The notes: generated from the sequence alone by a model not told the origin. Numbered from the stretch's first letter, positions 33,054-42,286 are shown. The stretch is DNA of 64,000 nt from Croceivirga sp. (GCA_028281025.1 JANQKR010000044.1:101591-165590), one strand, 5' to 3'. Numbers and translations are program-made.

Positions 33054-33350
33054 TTAAATTACAATCTTACCGGGTCCAATTTTTTTCGGCCACTTTTCTT
33101 TCTTACCCTGTCCCTTTTTGACAGTTCCGGAGCATCTTAGCCACCCGGATATTACCCCATCTATATAAGCTTGGGGAAAATTGGGGTTACTAATTGTAGC
33201 CCGATACAATTCAATATCATCGGACTGTCTTAACTCACAACCGTTGTTATATCCTTGTTGCTGTAAATCTGCATCCGTTAAGTTTGATTGCGCATTACTA
33301 AAACCAATTGAAAAAGAAACCAAAACTATGGTTAAAACTAATTTCTTCAT
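33054..33350 (-). CDS. Small secreted protein of unknown function
   Basis: A 98-residue protein with a clean signal peptide (LVLTIVLVSFSIGFSNAQ). The mature part has two cysteines (NNGCELR; WLRCSG) that could pair, and a lysine-rich C-terminus (KKGQGKKEKWPKKIGPGK). No family recognised. Convergent with the sugar dehydrogenase gene; a weak hairpin (AGGGT/ACCCT, 33033-33048) lies between the two genes. Confidence 0.7.
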   Translation of the reverse strand: MKKLVLTIVLVSFSIGFSNAQSNLTDADLQQQGYNNGCELRQSDDIELYRATISNPNFPQAYIDGVISGWLRCSGTVKKGQGKKEKWPKKIGPGKIVI

Positions 33351-33548
33351 TTTAAATGATATATAAGATACTTAGGAGAAGATATAAAATAATTTCCGAA
33401 TTTACCTACAAAACGATAAACCACTGATGCAATACTTAGGAATTACCTGAAAAACAAATCAGAAAATGCTCAATATAAATCCGTACGATCACAGTTACAA
33501 AAATCCAAGTTTTCAAATTGACTTTATAGGGCCTAGGTAGGAGGAGAA

Positions 33549-33626
33549 ATGTATATGGAATGGCCTAAAATCTTAATTGTTAATAAAAACCACTCAAAAC
33601 ACCCTGAAATAGTAGAAAAACCTTAG
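33549..33626 (+). CDS. Possible 25-residue leader peptide
   Basis: An ATG at 33549 opens a 25-codon frame (starting MYMEWPKILIVN) that ends in a TAG lying inside the left arm of a strong hairpin. It is preceded by GAGGAG at 33541-33546 in a TAGGAGGAG-like context, an unusually good Shine-Dalgarno for this phylum. Leader peptide plus terminator is the usual layout of translational attenuation. It may equally be chance. Confidence 0.3.
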   Translation: MYMEWPKILIVNKNHSKHPEIVEKP

Positions 33627-33643
33627 AAATCCTAAGGTTTTTC
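33615..33643. terminator. Perfect 12-bp hairpin, terminator or attenuator
   Basis: GAAAAACCTTAG (33615-33626) and CTAAGGTTTTTC (33632-33643) are perfect inverted copies around a 5-base loop, with T-runs on both strands. It lies upstream of both flanking genes rather than at any gene end, so it must terminate something upstream (the leader ORF or an unannotated RNA) or act as an attenuator for the plus-strand gene pair. Confidence 0.7.
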
Positions 33644-33734
33644 CATAGTCCTTTTTGATAAACAATTAATATTTTCCAGAATCAAGATTATCTTCTTGAT
33701 TCCCCCTTTATAACTTATTATCGACAATACCGAA

Positions 33735-34208
33735 ATGGAAGAAAACGACTTAAATCGCTTGGAATTAGCGATAAAAGAAATTGAATTGGAAAAGATTAAA
33801 TCAGAAAGTTTAAGAGTTCAACTGGACATTGAAAAATTCAAAAAGGAAAATTCAAAGAAATGGTATAATACAGATTACTTTTTTAAAATAATCGGTTTAG
33901 TCTTTGTTATACTTCCTTCCGTATGGTTTCTATGGGACAAAATAATAGTTCCTACTTCAAAAGTGAATGAATTGCAAAACGAATTAAATTATAAAAAGGC
34001 TGAATTAGTTTTTGTAAACAAACAAATAGAGCTCTCCAACACCATCGATAAAAAAGAAAAGGATTTAAAGCAAAAGGAAAAGGAGTACTTGAATACCTTG
34101 CTGCTACATGAAGCTAAAAATAAAGAACTACAAAAGGTAAATCGTTACCTTTCGAATGCTGTCCTCTTCTTGATTTTTTGTTTCTTTTGCATCAAGGCAA
34201 AAGAATAG
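33735..34208 (+). CDS. Membrane-anchored coiled-coil protein, unknown
   Basis: A 157-residue, lysine/glutamate-rich protein. An N-terminal helix (LELAIKEIELEKIKSESLR) is followed by a membrane segment (IIGLVFVILPSVWFLW, ~50-66), a long coiled coil (~75-135), and a C-terminal hydrophobic helix (AVLFLIFCFFCI). The gene is clearly more AT-rich than the surroundings. The next gene begins 11 bp later, so they form a pair. No family recognised; the topology is that of a small scaffold or tether. Confidence 0.65.
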   Translation: MEENDLNRLELAIKEIELEKIKSESLRVQLDIEKFKKENSKKWYNTDYFFKIIGLVFVILPSVWFLWDKIIVPTSKVNELQNELNYKKAELVFVNKQIELSNTIDKKEKDLKQKEKEYLNTLLLHEAKNKELQKVNRYLSNAVLFLIFCFFCIKAKE

Positions 34209-34219
34209 AAATAGAAGCT

Positions 34220-34735
34220 ATGTACGAAGTTGACAATAAAGACAAAGTCATTGAGATGAAGGATTTTCCTCAGTCTTCTATTGGTGCACCGATTCCAACA
34301 ATTTTAGCTTCAGAACATAAAGTTGCTATTGCTTATTATCTTCAAAATATGCCTAGTGATTGGGATGGAACTACCGTTAAAGTAATGGATGAAAGTTCTA
34401 TTGAACCTGTTGCTATTGTTGTATTTGAAAGATGTTATGCCAAATATTTTGGCCCTCCAAATGACGAAGCATTTGAAGGACACCCGTTGGCCAATAGAGG
34501 ATTGACACCTTACGCATGTTTTGAAGTGATAAATTCGTCCTGGATTAGAAAATTGGAAAGAATGAATTCTGTTCATCCTTATCATGATAAACAAAGGTTC
34601 TTAAGTATTTGGAGGCATTTTATATTGGCATTTCACGATTCAATCTTTGAGTGTATAGCCACAGACTATTCCATACGTACCGAAATAGGATCAATTCAAG
34701 ACATAATTCCAAAAATGGCAAAGCATATTCAATAA
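34220..34735 (+). CDS. Unknown cytoplasmic protein in AT-rich patch
   Basis: A 171-residue protein from ATG 34220 (the longer frame from 34178 lies inside the upstream gene). No signal or membrane segment. Visible features are KMAKHIQ at the end and a conserved-looking FGPPNDEAFEGHPLANRGL segment with His and acidic residues that might be catalytic, plus AFHDSIFECIA. AT-rich like its partner gene. It ends at the left direct repeat of the structured element that follows. No family recognised. Confidence 0.65.
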   Translation: MYEVDNKDKVIEMKDFPQSSIGAPIPTILASEHKVAIAYYLQNMPSDWDGTTVKVMDESSIEPVAIVVFERCYAKYFGPPNDEAFEGHPLANRGLTPYACFEVINSSWIRKLERMNSVHPYHDKQRFLSIWRHFILAFHDSIFECIATDYSIRTEIGSIQDIIPKMAKHIQ

Positions 34736-35190
34736 TTATGTCAAATAGAAATACTATGCGAGCAAGTGCTTAGAAATTTATCCCGAGACTTCGGGAAAAT
34801 TTTAAGCTTTTGCGACAAGTAGACGAAAAGCTGAGCTTTCCTGCCTGCCAGCAGGCAGGTAATGGCGCTGGCCAAGTGGCTGAGACATGCGAAGCATCGA
34901 TGAATACCTAATTATGCAATAGATATGGCATGAATAATTGCGTATAAAAATACGAGCGAATAAAATTTATCTAGTAGATGAATTTTATGAGACTGCGAGA
35001 TGATGCCGTTGGCAGCATTTACTTTTTATGAAAGCATGGAAACTAACCAACGTGTAAAACTGCTGTAACATAATTGTTGACGATATGAGCCTAAAGGCAG
35101 TCATATCTACAATTATATTAAATACGGTAGTATTCCGCAGTTTTACCCACAAAAGCATTTGTACTATAATTTATATTATGTCAAATAGAA
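34735..35190. other. Structured noncoding element bounded by 16-bp direct repeats
   Basis: ATTATGTCAAATAGAA occurs at 34735-34750 and again at 35175-35190. Between them I find at least nine hairpins, including AGCTTTT/AAAAGCT, CCTGCCTGC/GCAGGCAGG, CGTAT/ATACG, an 11-bp-arm palindrome centred at 34974, and a nested stem from 35055 to 35145 (TAAAACTGC/GCAGTTTTA, ATAATTGT/ACAATTAT, GATATGA/TCATATC). There is no open frame of size. It could be a structured RNA, a recombination site or a non-autonomous mobile element. Confidence 0.75.
35055..35145. repeat. Nested long stem-loop resembling a recombination or RNA structure
   Basis: Three coaxial stems of 9, 8 and 7 bp: 35055-35063 with 35137-35145, 35070-35077 with 35109-35116, 35082-35088 with 35101-35107, capped by GCC/GGC. 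A side hairpin AATAC/GTATT lies in the right arm. The hierarchy of perfect stems with unpaired bulges recalls integron attC sites, but the core sequences RYYYAAC and GTTRRRY are not convincingly present. Confidence 0.7.
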
Positions 35191-35241
35191 TGTTTTTATT
35201 CCAAAGGCCATAAGTGAACGTTCGGCTCCTTCCCACATCAT

Positions 35242-37248
35242 TTAAACCGCCATTTCCAATGATATTGTCGTTCCTATGGCCGCTTTGCTTTCCACATGAA
35301 ATTTGACACCCGCTATCTTGGCGCGTTCCAAAAGCGTGCGCATCCCCAGACTGGAACTGTCACGGAGTTTTTCCCGAACACTGAATCCTTTCCCATTGTC
35401 CCTGACCACCATGGCAATCCCGTCTTCCTTTCTTTCGATGTCCACCGATACCGCTTTGGCGCCGGAATGCTTCACGATATTGTTCAACAACTCCTGTACG
35501 ATTCGGTATAGCTGAAGGGAACTTTCATCGCTCAGCAGGTCGTCCACCTCATCAATGTTGTGCGTAAAGAAGATGTCCGTATTGGCATCCACTTCGTCGA
35601 TTATCGCTCGGACCGCCCCGGAAAAGCCCAACTTCTCCAAAGTAGCCGGGTGCAGGTCTCGGGAAACGCTCCGCAGTTCTTCCAGGGTATCCGTAGCCAG
35701 GGATGCCATCTCCGCATCCCCGCTCAATTTTGTCCTTTTGGCCAGCAGCATCAGCTTTTGGCCCACCCCATCGTGCAGTTCCCTCGCCACACGGGTTCGT
35801 TCCCCCTCCTGACCCTTGATCAGGTTCCTTGAGAACTGTACCTGTATCTGCTGCTCCCTTTTGGTGGCATACTGCAAGCGTACCAAATAGAAGATCAGGA
35901 GCAGGGCCACTACCCCCAGGCCCCCGAACACCATCAACTGGTTTGCCACCCTATTCTTTGCGTTCAGGAGTGCGATCTCCGATTTCTGGGACGCAATCTC
36001 CGAATCCTTCCTTTCGGCTTCATAAAGTCCCTGGTAATAGGAAAAGCCGTTCGCCTTTTGTACGCTCTCTATGGAGTCCTTTATCCGGTGGTGTGCCTTG
36101 AGATGTTCATGCGACCTCCCCAGGTCCCCCAGGCTATCGTATACCTTGGACAAAAAGCCATGGGCCATATAGATGCCCTCGTAGAACCCAGAGTTCCTGA
36201 CATTTTCATATTCCGTTTCCCCCAGTACGGCCGCCTTTTTGTAATTGCCCTTTGCAAATTCATAATGGGCCATGGCCAGGTTGTACTCGTCAACTTCCAT
36301 AAATTCCCCGTCCTCTTTCCGCGCATCCAGTTCTTTTTTTACGGCCTCTGCCTTTTCCATCATCCCATTTTCGGCATAGGCGGCCACCTGGCCCACCAAC
36401 ACCTGCAGTTGGAGATATTCATGATTCGTTTTAAAGGTGTACACCCTGGCAGAATCCAGGTACCTGATCCGTTCGTTTTGGCTTCCGTGCAACATCTCGT
36501 CAAAGGCCTGGTTGAAATACTGATCGCTTATTGCACTCATCTTCCCATATTCCCTGGCCTCTTCAACGATTTCCATGCGTATTTTTTTGGCCTCCTCCTG
36601 CAGTCCGTTTTGCGAGTAGAGGACCGCCAGGGTTCCTTTTGGCCGCCATGCCGATCTCGGGTAATCGGCCTTTAAGATTTGATAGGACTCCTCCAGTGCC
36701 GCAGCCGATTGCTGAAACTCCCCCATAAAACACAGCACCTGACCCATTGCAGACTTAAGTATGCCCATCATTTTTCGCTTACCGGCCCTCTCGGCGAAAG
36801 TATATGCCTGTTCATAGTTATCCAACGCCTGATCAAGACGGGCAGCCATCTGATAGTTACGTCCTGCCTCATAGTAAAAGTAGGTCAGCTCCGAAAAATG
36901 CGTGTTCTTGGGAATCTTGTCCTTTAGCTCATTGAAGATTTCAATGGCCCCGCCTGGACTTTCCAATTCCCTAAAGGTATATTCGATCAGTGCTTCGGCA
37001 TGTATCAGGACCAAGCGTGTGGAGTCCAATTCCAGGGCATAATCGATCGTTTGCCTTGCAATTGAATCGTACGCGAAATCGGTTCTGTGTTTGATCAATC
37101 TGGACAGACTGTCCATCCACATCAGGCGTTCACCCGCTGTGGAGCTATGGATGTTTCGTTTTAAGGATTGGATGGAACTGGTCAAATCCACTTCCTGGGC
37201 GGACAGGGATAGGGAGACCAATACTAAAAGGCAACAGGTCCGTTTCAT
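35242..37248 (-). CDS. TPR-containing NarL/DesK-type sensor histidine kinase
   Basis: A 668-residue membrane kinase. Signal peptide (LSLSAQ), then TPR-like repeats over ~30-420, a membrane helix near 438-455 (QLMVFGGLGVVALLLIFYLV), and a HisKA_3 domain with phospho-acceptor His492 in RVARELHDGVGQKL. The ATPase part shows LLNNIVKHSGA (N-box), VRDNGKGF and SLGMRTLLERA. No LuxR-type response regulator is adjacent, so its partner lies elsewhere. A TATATTTG box lies upstream. Confidence 0.92.
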   Translation of the reverse strand: MKRTCCLLVLVSLSLSAQEVDLTSSIQSLKRNIHSSTAGERLMWMDSLSRLIKHRTDFAYDSIARQTIDYALELDSTRLVLIHAEALIEYTFRELESPGGAIEIFNELKDKIPKNTHFSELTYFYYEAGRNYQMAARLDQALDNYEQAYTFAERAGKRKMMGILKSAMGQVLCFMGEFQQSAAALEESYQILKADYPRSAWRPKGTLAVLYSQNGLQEEAKKIRMEIVEEAREYGKMSAISDQYFNQAFDEMLHGSQNERIRYLDSARVYTFKTNHEYLQLQVLVGQVAAYAENGMMEKAEAVKKELDARKEDGEFMEVDEYNLAMAHYEFAKGNYKKAAVLGETEYENVRNSGFYEGIYMAHGFLSKVYDSLGDLGRSHEHLKAHHRIKDSIESVQKANGFSYYQGLYEAERKDSEIASQKSEIALLNAKNRVANQLMVFGGLGVVALLLIFYLVRLQYATKREQQIQVQFSRNLIKGQEGERTRVARELHDGVGQKLMLLAKRTKLSGDAEMASLATDTLEELRSVSRDLHPATLEKLGFSGAVRAIIDEVDANTDIFFTHNIDEVDDLLSDESSLQLYRIVQELLNNIVKHSGAKAVSVDIERKEDGIAMVVRDNGKGFSVREKLRDSSSLGMRTLLERAKIAGVKFHVESKAAIGTTISLEMAV

Positions 37249-37271
37249 TTCATGGGGGAGGTTGTGGTAAT

Positions 37272-37279
37272 CAAATATA
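37272..37279 (-). promoter_or_regulatory. Candidate -7 box for the TPR kinase gene
   Basis: TATATTTG on the minus strand is an exact TAnnTTTG match 23 bp before the start codon at 37248. No clear -33 element. Confidence 0.4.
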
Positions 37280-37495
37280 CGAAATCCCCTTTTTTCGGAA
37301 CTGGAAAAATACCTTCGGATTACTTTTTAACGGTTGATAATCAGTGTGCTATGGCGTAAACTATGGAAACACTACTCCCCTCCCCTTTTTAATTCCCTTA
37401 AAAATGGGTCAGCCAAAATTTTGAACAATCGCTTTGTGTGCAACCCATCATTACCACTGTCCACAGTACAAAACGTATTAGCTAGGACTATTTGC

Positions 37496-40033
37496 TTACT
37501 CCCAGGTATTGTAACCGTCAACCACAATTTTGGACATCTGGAAAACGGGCTGTCCCTCCGTGGTCATACCTTCCACTCTTATAAGGTATTCCCCGGCCGT
37601 ATCGCCCGTAAACAACCGTAAGGAGGCCTCCTCTTCCCCATTCAAAAGAATTTTGGGTTCCCAATGTAGGGTGGTACGGTAGTCGAGATCCTTGTGTTCC
37701 GGTTTCTCCATGGAATAATCCGGGGCATAGAACTCCCTTGCCTTGTAAAAGCCCGGAACCTTAACGTTTGTCCATCCTGGGGACTGTTCCACCTCCGCGG
37801 GAAGATTCAGCGTCCTATCTCCATAAAAGGCGATTACACCATTGGCACCCCTGACCCCGAATATGGCAGCATCATTATCTTTTAGCACGTCTACGAACAA
37901 GACCTCACTGGCCCTCAGGAATTGGATAAAACTCAAACTTACTGGTGCTCCGTCAAATAAAAAAAGAGGACTTCCAGAAGAATTTATAGAGCCAGGACCT
38001 CTTATCTGCACGGTTTCATTGGGATAGGCCCCTTCAACACTTACCCCGGGAACAAGCCTCAACAGGTCAATGGCGCTTTGATGGGCAAAATCTCGAACAG
38101 AATCAACAAAAATCCTGTTGCTCGGTTCGGAATACAGGGCTGTAATCCCATCAATTTGTTCATCGACCAACTGCTTTAAGCTTTTTTGTTCCCCAATGAC
38201 CTTTACCTCCTTTAATCGTGTTACCTTGGGATCAAGTTTAAAATCGATTTCCGGTGCCGTTGCGTTACTTTTTACAATACGGGAGACCCTCTTGAACTTG
38301 GCAAAGTCGTCCCATTTGCTCTTACTTGTGGCAACGGAAACCACGGTCTCTCGACTTGGATCGACAAAGATCGTTGACCCCTCTTTGTTGACCATGTTCT
38401 CTACAACGGCGGCTATGGTGTCCTGAAAGAAAAAGGGACCAAAAGAGAATTTGCCCATGGCATCCGTGGGTTGGTTTTCCTGATAAACGCCTTTTTCCGG
38501 AAAGGTCAATTGAACCTCGGTGACCATTGGCTGATACGCATTGTTGTAAGCGGTGGCCTTCCCATTGATCATGATACCCTTTTCCGGCGAAAACCTCGCA
38601 ACTTTGTCCACGGAATCCAACAAAAATTCCTTCCATGCAAAGCGTCTCCATCCATGGGTCAGCATTAGGGCATCCAACAATCGTTTTCGATACCCCGAGT
38701 CGTCCTCAAAGAAATAGCCTGGATTTTCTACGGAGCCCCCTACGTCCGAATTCAGCAACAACCAGGTTTTAATATTGGTGGGTGCCTGTTCCGGTGCAAG
38801 TGCATTGTCCACTTGAAACACACTCAGGGACAGTTCCCCCTCCAGATGGTCCTTTCCATTATTCAGGATTTCCAAATTCACATCAACGGGACTTCGATAG
38901 CCAAGGTTGTCCTCCGAAGTGGTGATGTTCAGAACGGCATCGTTATCCGGATTGTCCACAAACACCAGGCGTTCGCACAACGGTTCTCCGTTTCCACTGA
39001 AAAGGGTAAAATGGGCCACCCCGTCCGAAAGCCTTTCCGTACTCAGTTTATAGATATACTCAAACCTTGAGGACTGTCTTTTGATATGGTGCTCAAAAAA
39101 CACATCCCCCCTGAGGTGTCCTACCAGAAATACCCCTTCCAAGCCTTTCCTGGCCGTGGAGGACGCCCGTATGACCAAGTGGTCCCCCTTGTTCTTTACA
39201 TGGAGGGTATGGCCGTTTTCCAGCGCCACGGGCAATGCAAACTTTTGCTTCACGCCCTCATGTTCAATTACGGCAAAATATTGTTTCCGTGCCTCCGGAA
39301 CGAAATTAAACACCCCCAATCCAAATTCATGGCTCTTAAAATAGGAGACAATGGTCCCATCCCCTTCCACGATATCTCCCTCCTTTGAAATACCATTACC
39401 CTGGGCATCCTTTATCTCGAATCCCAAATAGTTCAGCAGTCCCCCGACCATGTCCCCTCCTTCAGGAAAAAAACGTGCGGATAACTGTTGTTGCTCCTTC
39501 GTGGTATCATTTTCGGAAATGTCAGAAATGCCATTTTCGGCCTCTGGGGCTTCGTCCTGTAATTGGGTATTGGAAATAAAGATCGGTTTTTCAAAAAGTA
39601 CGGGGTCCGTCTCGTTCAACATGAATTGCGTATAGGCCCGCAATCGGTACGTACCTTGAATGGTATAAGGATCTATTTCAATATCCCCGGAGGCTCCAAT
39701 GCCTTCTGAGTAAAGTTTTCTATGGGCCAGGACACTGTCCTTTTGGTTTAATAGATCCACGTACACAACGCCGCTTTTCCCACTCTTTTTATGGGATACC
39801 CCATCCACCAAATAGGTTTTGAACCAAATGGTCTCCCCATTGGAGTATACTTCCTTATCGGTGTGTAGATAGACTTTTTCAGGTGCGTTCAGGATGGAAT
39901 AGGTCCTTAGTTTTCCTGAGATATTGTCATGCCGGGCGTTTTCCCCAAATTGGGCATGTAAAAGGAAAGTAAAAAGGAGAAAGGAGAAGGTGAAATAGGC
40001 TTTTAAGGTAAATCGGGTGTATTGTTTTATCAT
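37496..40033 (-). CDS. MG2-domain / TonB-plug-domain surface protein
   Basis: An 845-residue exported protein (start at 40033 chosen so that the signal peptide FTFSFLLFTFLLHAQ is near the N-terminus). Residues ~35-130 are an alpha-2-macroglobulin MG2 domain: VYLHTDKEVYSNGETIWFKTY. Further beta domains follow. Near residue 650-745 there is a TonB-receptor plug-like domain: LRLVPGVSVEGAYPNETVQI, GSPLFLFDGAPV, DAAIFGVRGANGVI. No outer-membrane barrel follows, so it is not a transporter by itself. Such proteins are common in flavobacteria; their role is unknown. Confidence 0.87.
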   Translation of the reverse strand: MIKQYTRFTLKAYFTFSFLLFTFLLHAQFGENARHDNISGKLRTYSILNAPEKVYLHTDKEVYSNGETIWFKTYLVDGVSHKKSGKSGVVYVDLLNQKDSVLAHRKLYSEGIGASGDIEIDPYTIQGTYRLRAYTQFMLNETDPVLFEKPIFISNTQLQDEAPEAENGISDISENDTTKEQQQLSARFFPEGGDMVGGLLNYLGFEIKDAQGNGISKEGDIVEGDGTIVSYFKSHEFGLGVFNFVPEARKQYFAVIEHEGVKQKFALPVALENGHTLHVKNKGDHLVIRASSTARKGLEGVFLVGHLRGDVFFEHHIKRQSSRFEYIYKLSTERLSDGVAHFTLFSGNGEPLCERLVFVDNPDNDAVLNITTSEDNLGYRSPVDVNLEILNNGKDHLEGELSLSVFQVDNALAPEQAPTNIKTWLLLNSDVGGSVENPGYFFEDDSGYRKRLLDALMLTHGWRRFAWKEFLLDSVDKVARFSPEKGIMINGKATAYNNAYQPMVTEVQLTFPEKGVYQENQPTDAMGKFSFGPFFFQDTIAAVVENMVNKEGSTIFVDPSRETVVSVATSKSKWDDFAKFKRVSRIVKSNATAPEIDFKLDPKVTRLKEVKVIGEQKSLKQLVDEQIDGITALYSEPSNRIFVDSVRDFAHQSAIDLLRLVPGVSVEGAYPNETVQIRGPGSINSSGSPLFLFDGAPVSLSFIQFLRASEVLFVDVLKDNDAAIFGVRGANGVIAFYGDRTLNLPAEVEQSPGWTNVKVPGFYKAREFYAPDYSMEKPEHKDLDYRTTLHWEPKILLNGEEEASLRLFTGDTAGEYLIRVEGMTTEGQPVFQMSKIVVDGYNTWE

Positions 40034-40203
40034 AGCATCTTGTTTGTAGTTAAGATAAACATTGGAAGCCAATACTTTATGCACTTTTACAAAAATTTAA
40101 GGAGTCCATAGGACTTTACTATGGCCCTCCCTTGAAAAAAATCCAATCTTTTATTATTGTACATACTAATCCCAAAAAACCAAAGTTGTAGTAATACAAC
40201 GCT

Positions 40204-40863
40204 ATGAATAGGTATACGTATTTGTTCTCCCTACTGTTGCTATATGGCACTACGGTGCAGGCACAGCTCGATGAATTCTCCGTAATGGGCCTTCCTACGG
40301 CAACAGCGGCAGAAATTACGGCGATTACGGCGGCCTCCCAAGGGTCATTGGCCTACGCTTCCGATGAAAACAGGCTTTATCTTTTTGATGGAACCTCCTG
40401 GAATGTAATGGTCCGGCAGAGTGATCCCAATGTCTATTCCGGGTTTTTTATCGTTTCGGCCACGGGCAACGTCACGGTTTCCGGGATACCTTTTCAACCC
40501 AGAAATATCACTTTTATCGCCCATGCCAATGTGGAGGGCATAAATTTAAATTCGGATAACGCCACCCGTAACAATGAAAGTGGTTTGCCCAATTCCTTTG
40601 GAACCAGTAATGGTTTTGCCCGGGACGACAGTGGTTCCATAACCCAGCAGAACATTTACATTGGTGGTAGTGGCAATTCCATAAACGATATTTCCCGTTT
40701 TGCCTCCAGTTCCCACTGTGTAGGTATTCGGTATGGCAATCAAAACGGGGACAATTTGGGGGAAACCACAGTAGCACTCACCACCTTTAATTCCGATGGT
40801 TTTACCGTGAACGTAGATAGTTTTGCCGATGGCTTGGTCGTACTCTTTACGGCTTACAATTAG
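40204..40863 (+). CDS. Secreted protein of unknown function
   Basis: A 219-residue protein with a signal peptide (FSLLLLYGTTVQAQ). After it, GSLAYASDENRLYLFDGTSWN is a short motif often seen in flavobacterial surface proteins and phage tail-like proteins. The remainder is Asn/Ser/Gly-rich and beta-patterned (NVTVSGIPFQPRNITFI; GFTVNVDSFADGLVVLFTAYN). A GTTGTA/TACAAC hairpin at 40185-40200 ends three bases before the start and could hide the ribosome binding site. Confidence 0.75.
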   Translation: MNRYTYLFSLLLLYGTTVQAQLDEFSVMGLPTATAAEITAITAASQGSLAYASDENRLYLFDGTSWNVMVRQSDPNVYSGFFIVSATGNVTVSGIPFQPRNITFIAHANVEGINLNSDNATRNNESGLPNSFGTSNGFARDDSGSITQQNIYIGGSGNSINDISRFASSSHCVGIRYGNQNGDNLGETTVALTTFNSDGFTVNVDSFADGLVVLFTAYN

Positions 40864-40896
40864 TGTCCTTTGTTAGGGAACCCCATGTTTTTTCCA

Positions 40897-42195
40897 TCAT
40901 TCCTTCCAGAATGGTAAGCTCATCCAGGTATTCTGTTGTTCTGGCTTTCTCCCATATCTTCTATATACTTCCAAAGTATGGCGACCCATTTTTAGACTAT
41001 CCACTCCCAAGTAGGTCAGATAGCCCTCTTCCCCCGTTTTTGGATGCTTGTAGCGGTCCCAGCGAATGGAATCAATTTTCTGACCGTTGAGTTCCACGGT
41101 TAAAATCTCGTTTAGCGTATTTTGATATTTTTCGAACTGATTCTTCAAAAATTCCGTGCGTAATGAATCATTTTGAAACCTAGGGAACGTGCGTGAAAAT
41201 CCAATGCTGTCCAACACATCTTCCGCATAATAGTCCATCCAATACCAATGAACAATAAAAAGTTTAAGTTGTCGTCCTTTTATGAGCTCGCTTGGAATTC
41301 CTCCCCATTTGAACAGTTCACCCGCGCTCAAATTGTCTTCATAATATTGGTTCCTCATACGGTATACCGTACGCTGTTCGTAAGTAGTTCTATCGTCCCA
41401 AATATTGACTTTAAAAGTACCCCCACTAAAAAACGCTCCTAATTGGTTAATGGAAATTAAAGAAGCCATTAGCACATAAAAAATCGCAAAACTCGCCAAC
41501 ACCCATCCCCTGCTGTTGCTTCGTAAGACCAATAACTCTTTATGGTACAGGAAAGAACCACTAATATAATAATACGCTTTGCCAAGTATCCGCAATACTT
41601 GATCTAGAAAGGTTTGATTACTTTTTACGGAAAACCGTTGTAAAATGCCAAGTTGTGCCAAGAGCACCATTAGGGCAAGAATGTAATTGAAAACTGGACT
41701 GTAAACCAGGTCCCGTAATCCAAAAAGTTCCAATAAAATCACGCAAACAAGTAAACATACCAACAACGTGCTCAATAGGATCAACGCAAAAAGTATGGCA
41801 AAACTGAAACTTAAACTGGCCCATTTTTCCAAGTTTTCAAGTCTTCTACCCGTTGTGTTTCCCGACTTCAGTCGTTGTTCCACATGGGAAGGCAACTTCA
41901 ACGCATTAAAGTCTATCCCTTTCGGATACCAATATTCTATGGCCATGTAGGCAATCCATACGGTACGTAACAATAAATTTCCTCCAAAGCCTATTAAAAG
42001 TGCCCTGGTCAAAATATAAAGCCCAAAAAGTAAAATGATTTGGTAATGACCATAATTGGTAATGGCTTCTTTCTGCAAATAAAAATCCCTGAAGAAATCA
42101 GTGCTGGTATAAAGGGTATAGAAAATACCACCAGCAATCAACATTTCTATTTGCCAGCTAATGCCCCTAAAATCATTATGTTCCTTCAGTTTCAA
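40897..42195 (-). CDS. Multi-pass membrane protein of unknown function
   Basis: A 432-residue protein with about six hydrophobic helices in the first 260 residues (MLIAGGIFYTLYT; LLFGLYILTRALLIGFGG; AILFALILLSTLLVCLLVC; YILALMVLLAQLGIL; ASFAIFYVLMASLISI) and a ~160-residue hydrophilic C-terminal part, probably periplasmic. DRTTYEQRTVYRMRNQYYEDN opens that part. No family recognised. Stand-alone gene. Confidence 0.75.
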   Translation of the reverse strand: MKLKEHNDFRGISWQIEMLIAGGIFYTLYTSTDFFRDFYLQKEAITNYGHYQIILLFGLYILTRALLIGFGGNLLLRTVWIAYMAIEYWYPKGIDFNALKLPSHVEQRLKSGNTTGRRLENLEKWASLSFSFAILFALILLSTLLVCLLVCVILLELFGLRDLVYSPVFNYILALMVLLAQLGILQRFSVKSNQTFLDQVLRILGKAYYYISGSFLYHKELLVLRSNSRGWVLASFAIFYVLMASLISINQLGAFFSGGTFKVNIWDDRTTYEQRTVYRMRNQYYEDNLSAGELFKWGGIPSELIKGRQLKLFIVHWYWMDYYAEDVLDSIGFSRTFPRFQNDSLRTEFLKNQFEKYQNTLNEILTVELNGQKIDSIRWDRYKHPKTGEEGYLTYLGVDSLKMGRHTLEVYRRYGRKPEQQNTWMSLPFWKE

Positions 42196-42286
42196 ATGTT
42201 TTGGTTCTTAAGTAAATATAAGGAAACCAAAATATTGATCGACCTGCTAAATCAACGAAGAATGAATTACTGCCTTTTTTGATAAA

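Larger units (their letters stand above)
33367..33734. other. Intergenic region with hairpins and a possible leader ORF
   Basis: Between divergent genes. It contains a 25-codon ORF with a strong ribosome binding site, a terminator-like hairpin whose left arm holds that ORF's stop codon, and a second hairpin GAATCAAGA/TCTTGATTC (33679-33702) followed by CCCC and TTTAT. These are described separately. Nothing else is recognised. Confidence 0.5.

Noticed and set aside
35055..35145. Integron attC site
   Set aside because: The long imperfect stem is attC-like, but the inverse core and core sequences do not fit, no second site is visible and no integrase is in the window. I keep it as a structured element of unknown class.
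40514..40777. Minus-strand frames opposite the secreted protein at 40204
   Set aside because: Composition (Gly/Trp/His-rich low complexity) is that of an antisense shadow; the plus-strand gene has signal peptide and normal codon use.
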